NCBI GenBank assembly: GCA_021791345.1
Contig: JAJYWT010000032.1
Span: forward strand, 1-12,031
Length of the DNA stretch: 12,031 bases
Direction: 5' to 3'
Source of the DNA: a bacterium
GTDB lineage: Bacteria > Chloroflexota > Dormibacteria > UBA8260 > Bog-877
Part shown: positions 1 through 5,881 of the stretch, one piece after another
Numbering within the stretch: the stretch's first letter is position 1
Layout of the letters: each line of letters begins with the position of its first letter
Made by a program: the position numbers and the translations under genes
The notes under the pieces: generated by a model
Database searches by the model: none
What the model was told of the DNA's origin: nothing
What the model saw: the letters and a program-made list of their open reading frames with translations, nothing else

Positions 1-311
1 AGCCCCACCACCACCCCGGCCGCCATTCCGCCAATCCCGACCCAGGCCGGCACCGGAACCTGCCGGGCCACCCGCAGCACCTCCGGCATCAGGTCGTCGC
101 TCTGCCGCCGGAGGTTCGCCTCGGAGAGCGCCCGCTCAAAGATGTGCGCCCTGGTGTGCGGGTGGAGCGGTCGGGGAGCCAGCGCATCCACCAGCAGAAC
201 GGCGGTCTCGGCGATGGCCCGGGTCGCGGGATCGCCATCGGGCATCCCCTGCTCGCCCTCCAGCCAGCCGGCGAGGTCGCCGGCCATCCGCTTCTCATCA
301 CGACTGGTCAT
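1..311 (-). CDS. Putative anti-sigma factor-like membrane protein, partial (C-terminus beyond window)
   Basis: I do not recognise the family; the role is inferred from position and topology. The frame stays open from the ATG at 311 to base 1, so 103 residues are visible and the stop lies outside. The start is supported by a GGAGGG ribosome binding site (317-322) five bases upstream, and it overlaps the end of the sigma factor gene by 14 bases. Residues 1-84 are hydrophilic, charged and probably helical. From about residue 85 a Val/Pro/Trp/Gly/Ala-rich hydrophobic run begins that looks like the start of a transmembrane segment. A cytoplasmic N-terminal domain followed by one membrane helix, directly after an ECF sigma gene, is the usual layout of a membrane anti-sigma factor. 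No HxxxCxxC zinc motif of the ZAS class is present in the visible part, so it would be a non-zinc type or an unrelated partner. Alternative: a membrane protein that is simply co-transcribed. Confidence 0.6.
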   Translation of the reverse strand, partial: MTSRDEKRMAGDLAGWLEGEQGMPDGDPATRAIAETAVLLVDALAPRPLHPHTRAHIFERALSEANLRRQSDDLMPEVLRVARQVPVPAWVGIGGMAAGVVVG

Positions 312-990
312 CAGTTCCCTCCTCGGGGCTGGGTGGCGGAGCCACCGTGAGCCGGGGTCCGAACCCCGCCTCGAAATCCGGTCCGAGGCGCTTCTCCAGC
401 GCCCGCAGCGCGCGGAACACCAGCAACTTCACCGCCCCCTCGCTCTTGCCCATGACCTGGGCGACCTCGGCATTGCGCAGACCCGACCCGAAGCGCAGGG
501 TGATCGCCTGGCGCTGATCCGGGGACAGCCGGCGCACCGCCGCCTGGACCCTGCGCACCCGCTCGCTGCGGACCGCGGCCTCCTCCGGGCCCTCTCCGGG
601 ATCGACCAGCCCCTCGGGAAGTTCAATCCATCCCGGGTGTCGATGGTCCCGCAGAACCAGGTTGGAGGCGACCCGATAGAGCCAGGCCGAGTAGGGCACC
701 CCCCGCCACTCGAACTTGCCGATCTCGGCGTAGGCGCGCATGAAGGTGGTGGCGGTGACGTCCTCGGCCCGCTCCCAGCTCCCGGTCTGGTGGTACACGT
801 AGGCGTGGATGGAGTCGACGTAGCGGTCATACAACTGGGCGAACGCCGCCGGGTCCCGCTTGGCGGCCTCGACGAGATCGCGTTCCTCCTCCAACTCCTC
901 CGGTGACCGGGGGCCGCGCCGGACGCTCAGGGGCCGGTCACCCCGCGGCGCGGAGCCCTCCACCGACTTCAATTCGGGCAGGCCGGCCAT
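298..990 (-). CDS. ECF-type RNA polymerase sigma-70 family factor
   Basis: A 230-residue group IV sigma factor that would direct RNA polymerase to a specific promoter set. After a roughly 35-residue charged N-terminal extension, region 2 spans about residues 40-117. It contains the AQLYDRYVDSIHAYVY helix and the aromatic, Arg-rich segment ending in SAWLYRVASNLVLRDHR, which is typical of the -10-recognising helices. A Pro/Glu/Gly-rich linker follows. Region 4 spans about 143-193, with LSPDQRQAITLRF and a helix-turn-helix around NAEVAQVMGKSEGAVKLL for -35 binding. There is no region 3 or extra C-terminal domain, only a short acidic tail. The ATG at 990 lies two bases after the kbl stop. There is no clear Shine-Dalgarno sequence, so translation is probably coupled to kbl. 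The gene downstream has an anti-sigma-like layout. The family is secure; the regulon is unknown. Confidence 0.92.
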   Translation of the reverse strand: MAGLPELKSVEGSAPRGDRPLSVRRGPRSPEELEEERDLVEAAKRDPAAFAQLYDRYVDSIHAYVYHQTGSWERAEDVTATTFMRAYAEIGKFEWRGVPYSAWLYRVASNLVLRDHRHPGWIELPEGLVDPGEGPEEAAVRSERVRRVQAAVRRLSPDQRQAITLRFGSGLRNAEVAQVMGKSEGAVKLLVFRALRALEKRLGPDFEAGFGPRLTVAPPPSPEEGTDDQS

Positions 991-992
991 GG

Positions 993-2207
993 TTACGCCG
1001 GGCTGGCGCCGACCGCCGGATGCAGCGGCAGTCCCAGCGTCCGAGCCGAGTCCGCGAAGGCCTCCAGCGCCCGGTCCAGCTGCTCCTTGGTGTGGCTGCT
1101 GGTGACGATGGTGCGGACCCGGCCCTGGTCCCGGGCCACCGTGGGAAACCCAATCCCCTGGGCGAAGACTCCCCGCCTGCGCAGCTCGTCCGAGAGCGCC
1201 ATGGCCTGGCGCGCCTCCCCGACGATCACCGGGGTGATGGGGGTCTCGCTGTGACCGCAATCGAACCCCAGAGCCAGCAGCCCGGCCTTGAAGTGGCGGG
1301 CATTGTCCCAGAGGCGCTCCTGCAGCTCCGGTTCAGACTCCATCACGTCCAGGGCCGCGATGCAGGCGGCGACCACGGCGGGCGGATGGGAGGTGGAGAA
1401 GAGAAACGGCCGGCCCAGGTGGATCAGGGTGTCCCGCAGCTCCTGCGAGCCGGCCACATAGCCACCCAGGACCCCGACCGCTTTGCTGAGCGTGCCCACC
1501 TGGATCGCCACCCGACCCTCCAGGCCGAAGTGGTCGACCGAGCCGCGGCCGTTGCGGCCCAGGACCCCGGAGGCATGGGCGTCGTCGACCATGACGGCGG
1601 CCCCGAAGGCCTCGGCGCGCTCCACGATCGCGGGCAGCGGCGCGATGTCACCGTCCATGCTGAACACCCCGTCGGTCACCACCAGCACCCTCCGCCGGCC
1701 GTCCCGCCGCGCCTCCTCGAGACGCTGCTGCAGCCCGTCCAGATCACGGTGCGGGAAGAGGTAGCGGCTCGCCTTGGTGAGCCGAATGCCGTCGATGATG
1801 CTGGCGTGGTTCAGGGCGTCGCTGACCACCGCGTCGGTCTCCCCGAGGACTCCTCCCAGAACCGCCAGGTTGGCGGTGTAGCCGCTCTGGAGGGTGAGCG
1901 CCGCCGGGGTTCCCTTGAAGGCCGCCAGGCGCGCCTCGAGCTCCTCGTGAATGGACTGGGTGCCGGCGATGGTCCGCACCGCGCCCGAGCCCGCCCCCCA
2001 GGTCCGGACCGCCTCGATGGCCGCCTCCTTGAGGCGGGGGTGGGTGTTCAGCCCCAGGTAGTTGTTGGAGGACAGGTTGATCAGGCGGCGTCCGTCGATC
2101 ACCACCTCGGCGTCCTGAGGGCTCTCCAGCACCACCAGGGGCCGGTAGCGCCCCTCCTCACGCAGCCGGTCAAGGTCCGTGCGCAAACTCGTGTCCAGAT
2201 CAGTCAT
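993..2207 (-). CDS. kbl: 2-amino-3-ketobutyrate CoA ligase (glycine C-acetyltransferase)
   Basis: A PLP-dependent alpha-oxoamine synthase that cleaves 2-amino-3-ketobutyrate with CoA into glycine and acetyl-CoA, the second step of threonine degradation. The protein is 404 residues, normal for the family. Visible motifs are the NNYLGL segment near residue 50, the AGSGAVRTIAGT glycine-rich loop (about 71-82), N133-H134 in the cofactor-stacking NH motif, VDDAH (about 207-211) binding the PLP ring, and the Schiff-base lysine K242 in TLSKAVG. BioF and 5-aminolevulinate synthase share this fold; the direct coupling to threonine dehydrogenase decides for Kbl. The ATG at 2207 forms an ATGA overlap with the tdh stop and has GGAGG ten bases upstream. 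A second ATG at 2213, two codons earlier, sits only four bases from that GGAGG and is a possible start (406 residues). The enzyme is cytosolic. Confidence 0.9.
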   Translation of the reverse strand: MTDLDTSLRTDLDRLREEGRYRPLVVLESPQDAEVVIDGRRLINLSSNNYLGLNTHPRLKEAAIEAVRTWGAGSGAVRTIAGTQSIHEELEARLAAFKGTPAALTLQSGYTANLAVLGGVLGETDAVVSDALNHASIIDGIRLTKASRYLFPHRDLDGLQQRLEEARRDGRRRVLVVTDGVFSMDGDIAPLPAIVERAEAFGAAVMVDDAHASGVLGRNGRGSVDHFGLEGRVAIQVGTLSKAVGVLGGYVAGSQELRDTLIHLGRPFLFSTSHPPAVVAACIAALDVMESEPELQERLWDNARHFKAGLLALGFDCGHSETPITPVIVGEARQAMALSDELRRRGVFAQGIGFPTVARDQGRVRTIVTSSHTKEQLDRALEAFADSARTLGLPLHPAVGASPA

Positions 2208-3250
2208 GCCCATTCGCCCTCCGGAGGATAGAGAACCACCTTGCCCACGGCCCCGGCCCGCGCCAGCTCGGCGGCCGCGGCAAACTCCAGGATCGAGAAT
2301 CTGTCGGTCAGGATGGGGCTGACGTCAACCGCTCCCGAGGCCAGATACGCGGCGGTCTGGTCCCAGGTCTGGAACTGGCGCCGCCCGGTCACCCCGAACA
2401 GGGTGGCGCCTCGCATCACCACCAGGGTGGAGAGGTCGAGGGGGACCGTCCCATCCCCGAGGCCCAGCAGGCTCACCCATCCCCCCGGGGTCAGGGCCAG
2501 CAGGGAGCTCTCGATCAGCGCGGGGTGGCCGGACATCTCCAGCACGACATCCGCGGTGCCGCGGCAGGCCCGGCGCAGCGCGCTTCCCAAATCGCCGCTG
2601 GAAGTGGTGTCGATCACCTCGTCCGCCCCCATCGCTTCGGCGATCGCCAACCGGGCTGGGACCCGGTCGACGGCGACGACCCTGGCCGCGCCCTCGGCCT
2701 TGGCGATCCCCACAGCCGCCAGCCCTATCGGGCCGCACCCAGTGACGACGACCACGCGGTCCCGCAGGGGCCCCTGGGAGGCCGCGTGGACGGCGTTGCC
2801 CATGGGCTCCTGGAAGGCGATCACGGCAGGGTCGAGCCCGGCCGGGGCGGGGCGGCAGTTGCGCGCGGGAACCACCACCAGTTCGGCAAACGCGCCATCG
2901 ATGTCGACCCCCAGGATCCTGGTGTTCTGACAGACGTGGTAATCGCCTCGCAGACACTGGGCACAGGTGAGACAGACCACATGGGTCTCGACGCCGACCA
3001 TCTCTCCGATCAGCGGCCGCTCCACCCCCTCACCGAGCCGCAGCACCAGCCCCGCCATCTCGTGGCCCATCACCCGCGGCGGCCTGACCCGAGCCGCCGC
3101 CCAGGCGTTCCAGTCCAGGATGTGCAGATCGGTGCCGCAGATCCCGGTCGCGACCGGCTTGAGCAGCACCTCGCCCGGACCCGGGCGGGGATCGGCCACC
3201 TCTCCCAATACCGCCCCGGGACCCGATCGCCCCTTGAGAACTGCTCGCAA
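2204..3250 (-). CDS. tdh: L-threonine 3-dehydrogenase, zinc-dependent MDR family
   Basis: Oxidises L-threonine with NAD+ to 2-amino-3-ketobutyrate, which the next gene's product cleaves. The 348-residue length fits the medium-chain dehydrogenase family. Catalytic zinc ligands are visible as C38 (GICGTD), H63-E64 (MGHE) and E148 (QEP). The structural zinc site is a CxxCxxCx7C lobe with C93, C96, C99 and C107. The Rossmann signature is GCGPIGLAAVG at about 171-181. The start is TTG at 3250, with GGGAGG seven bases upstream; the first residues MRAVLK match the usual start of MDR proteins and no upstream ATG gives a better one. It is the first gene of an apparent tdh-kbl-sigma-orf operon. A related polyol or alcohol MDR dehydrogenase is the main alternative, but the adjoining kbl makes threonine the likely substrate. 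Confidence 0.87.
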   Translation of the reverse strand: MRAVLKGRSGPGAVLGEVADPRPGPGEVLLKPVATGICGTDLHILDWNAWAAARVRPPRVMGHEMAGLVLRLGEGVERPLIGEMVGVETHVVCLTCAQCLRGDYHVCQNTRILGVDIDGAFAELVVVPARNCRPAPAGLDPAVIAFQEPMGNAVHAASQGPLRDRVVVVTGCGPIGLAAVGIAKAEGAARVVAVDRVPARLAIAEAMGADEVIDTTSSGDLGSALRRACRGTADVVLEMSGHPALIESSLLALTPGGWVSLLGLGDGTVPLDLSTLVVMRGATLFGVTGRRQFQTWDQTAAYLASGAVDVSPILTDRFSILEFAAAAELARAGAVGKVVLYPPEGEWA

Positions 3251-3263
3251 ACTCTTGCCTCCC
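3251..3263 (-). promoter_or_regulatory. Ribosome binding site deciding the TTG start of tdh
   Basis: Read on the minus strand, GGGAGG (3263-3258) lies seven bases before TTG at 3250. This is a strong anti-16S match at good spacing, and it is the reason for accepting the rare start codon. Confidence 0.7.
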
Positions 3264-3342
3264 TCGCCTGCTGGTGAAGCCGGGCTCCCCGGTAATCATG
3301 CAACTACCACCACGGACCGGGACGCCCACAGCTTCCCCCCCG

Positions 3343-3388
3343 GAGGTCCTCAGCCGGCCAAGGAGGCTGGCGAGGACTTCGGCCGGCC
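3343..3388. repeat. Imperfect direct repeat, 17-base units with 29-base period
   Basis: Bases 3343-3359 and 3372-3388 match at 14 of 17 positions. Both have the form GAGGnCnTCnGCCGGCC, and starts are 29 bases apart. Each unit ends in a self-complementary GCCGGC or GGCCGGCC core. The spacing is near three helical turns, so two copies would face the same side of the DNA. They sit about 95-140 bases upstream of the tdh start, where a regulator site would be expected, but chance similarity in GC-rich DNA is possible. Confidence 0.35.
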
Positions 3389-3536
3389 GCAGGCAACTGG
3401 AGGAGCGGTCCACCTCGATCAGTTGGGCCGCCCCCGCAGGTGGCTCTCGCCGCGAGATCTTCCCTGAGCGGCAAGGATCGGATATGGTCACCTGGAGGGC
3501 CCGGCGGGGCCAGTTGAAAGGCAGAGGAGGGAGGTC

Positions 3537-3767
3537 ATGGTGCGGGCGTACATCCTGATGACACTGGAACCGGGCAAGGCCATGGATGTGGTGCAGCGGC
3601 TGCGCAACGAGCCCGGGGTGGTTCAGGTCGATGCCATCACCGGCGAGTACGACGCGATCGCCCAGGTTCAGGCGGATGACGTCAAGGGGATCGGGACCCT
3701 CATTGTGGACCGCATCCAGAGCTTCAGCGGGGTCGCCCGCACCATCACCTGCCTCGCGGTGGAATGA
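3537..3767 (+). CDS. Stand-alone Lrp/AsnC ligand-binding (RAM) domain protein
   Basis: A 76-residue protein made only of the regulator-of-amino-acid-metabolism fold. It opens with VRAYILMTLEPGKAMDVVQRL (strand then helix), then PGVVQVDAITGEYDAIAQVQ (two strands around the GEYD turn) and DVKGIGTLIVDRIQSFSGVARTITCLAV (helix and last strand). In full Lrp/AsnC regulators this domain follows a helix-turn-helix, oligomerises and binds amino acids; here there is no DNA-binding domain. The ATG has AGGAGG (3525-3530) six bases upstream. It is divergent from the threonine-degrading operon, so an amino-acid sensing or modulating role is a reasonable inference, perhaps by mixing with a full-length Lrp protein. 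Its last 23 bases overlap the 3' end of the convergent PIN toxin gene. Confidence 0.85.
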   Translation: MVRAYILMTLEPGKAMDVVQRLRNEPGVVQVDAITGEYDAIAQVQADDVKGIGTLIVDRIQSFSGVARTITCLAVE

Positions 3768-4215
3768 GAGCGGGGCCCGCGCGGAGGGACCGGTCGACCT
3801 CCGCTCGCGATCTGGAGGGCTCGACCACCACCAGATCCCGGAAGTAGGCCCGGTAGAATCCGCGATCCCGGGTCAGCAGCCGGTCGGCCACGTCCAGCGC
3901 GTGGGCACCGACCAGAAAGTCGGGGGCAAGGCGGCGCCGGTCGCCCCCCCGCCTCTGGTACTCCCGCTGGATCCTCGAGGCCCGCAGCGCCGCCTCCTCC
4001 GAGGTCGGCAGGTAGTGGATTCCCAGCTCGGCCAGGACATGTCGGGCCTCCTCCTGGTTCGCGAAGAGCCCGGCGACCTCGGAGTACACGACGTCGCAGG
4101 CGACCAGGGAGCCGCGCCGCCGACTCGCTCCCAGGGCCTCCCAGGAGGCGGTCCCCCGGACCCTGTCAGGGCTCAGCACGTCGATGAGGATGTTGGAGTC
4201 GACCGCCGTGATCAC
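3745..4215 (-). CDS. VapC-type PIN-domain ribonuclease toxin
   Basis: A 156-residue PIN-domain protein, likely a toxin that cleaves RNA and is held inactive by a cognate antitoxin. The four acidic residues that bind the catalytic metal can be placed: D6 in AVDSNILID, E46 in VVYSEV, D99 in LAPDFLVGAHA and D117 in LLTRDRGFY. Order and spacing match active VapC proteins, so the enzyme looks intact. A charged tail of about 25 residues follows the fold and is slightly longer than usual. The start is GTG at 4215, overlapping the stop of the small upstream frame as GTGA, the classic toxin-antitoxin junction. The 3' end overlaps the convergent RAM gene by 23 bases, so no room exists for a conventional terminator between them. 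Confidence 0.87.
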   Translation of the reverse strand: MITAVDSNILIDVLSPDRVRGTASWEALGASRRRGSLVACDVVYSEVAGLFANQEEARHVLAELGIHYLPTSEEAALRASRIQREYQRRGGDRRRLAPDFLVGAHALDVADRLLTRDRGFYRAYFRDLVVVEPSRSRAEVDRSLRAGPALIPPRGR

Positions 4216-4406
4216 AGGTGGTCCACCGGCCCGCGCAGCTGCTCCATGAGAGCGTCCGTCGAGACCTCGAGCCCCAGATACCCGAACAGCTTCCGGTCGA
4301 GATCTCGAGTTTGCTGACCCTCATGGCCGCCCACCCTGGATCCCGCCGGCCCGGCCCCTTTGCCATAGCCGTCCCGCCCATCGCGCCGATCGCTCGAGCT
4401 GTCCAT
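4212..4406 (-). CDS. Candidate antitoxin of the PIN-domain toxin (atypical N-terminus)
   Basis: A 64-residue frame ending in TGA that overlaps the toxin start by four bases, exactly where a VapB-type antitoxin is expected. Its last 28 residues (DRKLFGYLGLEVSTD... to VDHL) look like the C-terminal toxin-wrapping tail of Phd or VapB antitoxins. The first 30 residues are Gly/Arg/Asp/Ser-rich and do not resemble an AbrB, ribbon-helix-helix or Phd DNA-binding fold. The ATG at 4406 follows a G-rich AGGGGAGGGGG tract at very short spacing; an earlier in-frame ATG at 4469 is possible but adds nothing recognisable. In another frame an ATG at 4323 begins MRVSKLEIS, which reads more like an antitoxin N-terminus. 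A frameshift joining the two is therefore possible. Alternatives: a degraded antitoxin or a very short one from an internal GTG. Confidence 0.45.
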   Translation of the reverse strand: MDSSSDRRDGRDGYGKGAGPAGSRVGGHEGQQTRDLDRKLFGYLGLEVSTDALMEQLRGPVDHL

Positions 4407-4507
4407 CCCCCTCCCCTGGCGGCAACCGATGAATCCGGAGCTGCGAGGGCTCGCCGCCACCTCCCCCACTGGGCATGGGTCCGGTGGGGCAGCCGCACGG
4501 GTGCGTC

Positions 4508-5881
4508 CTAGCTCAGATAGGGAGCGGCGCCGTGCCCCTGCTGCGCGGCGTCCATCACCACCTCGCTCACTGTGGGATGGGCGTGGATGACATCTCCCAG
4601 CTCCGCCATGGTGAAGCCGTCGCTGATCGCGACGCCCACCTCGTGGATCAGCTCGACGGCATGCGGCCCCATGATGGTGGCGCCCAGCAACCGGTCATCC
4701 CCGGCGTCGGCCACCAGCTGGACGTAGCCCTCCGGCTCGCCCTCCGCCAGCGCCTTGGCCTCGCCTACGAACCGGGCCTGGCCGAGGCGCACCTCGTGCC
4801 CGGCCTGACGCGCGAGGTCCGCGTGAAGTCCCACCGTGGCTATCTCGGGACTGGTGAAGATGCAGTTGGGCACGACCGTCCGATCCATCGGTCGCATCCG
4901 CGCCGGCTCGAGCGCGTTCTCCACCGCCCGGGCGGCCTCCGCGCTGGCCAGGTGGGCGAGCTGCAGCCCCCCGATGCAGTCCCCCGCCGCCCAGATCTTC
5001 GGGTTGGCGGTGCGCAGGTACTCGTCGACCTCCACGTGACCACGGGAGTTGAGCTCAAGGCCCGCCTCCACCAGCCCGATGTCGGCAGTCTGGGGTGTTC
5101 TGCCCACCGCCACCAGCAGCAGGTCGGCGTCCACCTTCTCACCTCCCGTGAGCGTCGCCTCCACCCCGTCGGCGCGGTATGCCAGCTCCTCGACCTTGGT
5201 CTCCAGGTGGACCTTGACGCCGTGGCCCTCGACCAGCTTCTGGAACTGCTGGGCGGTGCGCCGGTCCACCCCCGCCAGGAGCTGGGGGAGCATCTCCACC
5301 ATCGTGACCTGCGAGCCCAGCGGGCCGAAGAGGCTGGCGAATTCGCAGCCGATGACGCCACCCCCGATGATCAGGAGGCGCTGGGGAATCTCGCTCAGCG
5401 TCCAGACCCCGTCCGAGGTGATCACCCGGGGATGTTCCATGTCGATCCCCGGCAGCCCGGAAGGCTCGGTCCCCACACATACCACCAGGTGGTCGTAGGG
5501 ATAGCTCACCCCCCCGGCCACAACCGCACCGTCCTCCAGATGGCCCTGCTCCCGGACCACCTTGACCTGGTGGCGCTCACAGGCCAGCTCGACCCCGCGC
5601 CGCATCTTGAGCACGATGTCGTCCTTCCGCTGCTGCATCTTGGGGAAGTCGAAGGAGAGTCCGTTGACCACCAGACCGAACTCATCAGCGCGCTGGATCT
5701 TGCTGGCCAGAGCCGAGATCGCGAGCAGCGCCTTGCTGGGCACGCAGCCGCGGTTGAGGCAGGTCCCCCCAAGGTCGCGCCGCTCGACCAGCACCACCTC
5801 CGCCCCGAGCTGGGCGGCGCGCAGCGCAGCGACATCCCCTGCCGGGCCTCCCCCCAGCACGGCCACCTTGGGCGCGGTCAC
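4508..5881 (-). CDS. lpd: Dihydrolipoamide dehydrogenase (E3)
   Basis: A FAD-dependent enzyme that reoxidises dihydrolipoyl groups with NAD+, completing the cycle of 2-oxo-acid dehydrogenase complexes. The 457 residues show the N-terminal FAD-binding VAVLGGGPAG motif, the redox disulphide C41/C46 in GGTCLNRGCVPSK, the NAD-binding LIIGGGVIGCEFASLFG, the second FAD motif WAAGDCIGG and the catalytic H435/E440 pair in HAHPTVSE. All key residues are intact and the length is normal. The GTG start at 5881 overlaps the TGA of the E2-E1 fusion gene as GTGA, with no strong ribosome binding site, so translation is likely coupled. Being the direct partner of the oxoglutarate dehydrogenase fusion, it most likely serves that complex, though E3 is often shared with pyruvate dehydrogenase or glycine cleavage. 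No hairpin with a T-tract follows the gene. Confidence 0.95.
   Translation of the reverse strand: MTAPKVAVLGGGPAGDVAALRAAQLGAEVVLVERRDLGGTCLNRGCVPSKALLAISALASKIQRADEFGLVVNGLSFDFPKMQQRKDDIVLKMRRGVELACERHQVKVVREQGHLEDGAVVAGGVSYPYDHLVVCVGTEPSGLPGIDMEHPRVITSDGVWTLSEIPQRLLIIGGGVIGCEFASLFGPLGSQVTMVEMLPQLLAGVDRRTAQQFQKLVEGHGVKVHLETKVEELAYRADGVEATLTGGEKVDADLLLVAVGRTPQTADIGLVEAGLELNSRGHVEVDEYLRTANPKIWAAGDCIGGLQLAHLASAEAARAVENALEPARMRPMDRTVVPNCIFTSPEIATVGLHADLARQAGHEVRLGQARFVGEAKALAEGEPEGYVQLVADAGDDRLLGATIMGPHAVELIHEVGVAISDGFTMAELGDVIHAHPTVSEVVMDAAQQGHGAAPYLS

Larger units (their letters stand above)
3251..3536. promoter_or_regulatory. Divergent intergenic region between tdh operon and RAM-domain gene
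   Basis: A 286-base stretch with no convincing gene. It must hold the promoters of the minus-strand tdh operon and the plus-strand RAM gene. On the plus strand TATGGT (3483-3488) is a possible -10, with only a weak TTCCCT (3460-3465) as -35; I would not rely on it. On the minus strand I see no clear promoter hexamers. It contains the imperfect direct repeat listed separately. A GTG-initiated minus-strand frame enters it (to 3491), but it runs on into tdh in another phase and shows no recognisable protein. Confidence 0.5.

Noticed and set aside
89..301. A 70-codon minus-strand frame after the sigma gene
   Set aside because: Trp/Arg/Pro-rich shadow. The frame from the ATG at 311 over the same bases has a good ribosome binding site and protein-like composition.
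991..1260. An upstream extension of the sigma gene reading frame into kbl
   Set aside because: The extra 90 residues overlap kbl entirely and are Gly/Pro/His-rich. The sigma fold starts well after the ATG at 990, which follows the kbl stop by two bases.
903..2231. A 442-codon plus-strand frame opposite kbl
   Set aside because: Antisense shadow of kbl with no motif; kbl is firmly identified.
3264..3491. A possible leader peptide or extra gene upstream of tdh on the minus strand
   Set aside because: The frames run out of phase into tdh, lack a ribosome binding site and show no threonine-rich run expected of an attenuator peptide.
3251..3536. A glycine riboswitch upstream of the threonine/glycine operon
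   Set aside because: I looked for the conserved glycine aptamer core segments on the minus strand and could not find them. A covariance-model search would settle it.
4407..4507. A terminator after lpd
   Set aside because: Only a four-pair GCAC/GTGC element is present near 4495-4504, with no T-tract on the minus strand. This is too weak to call.
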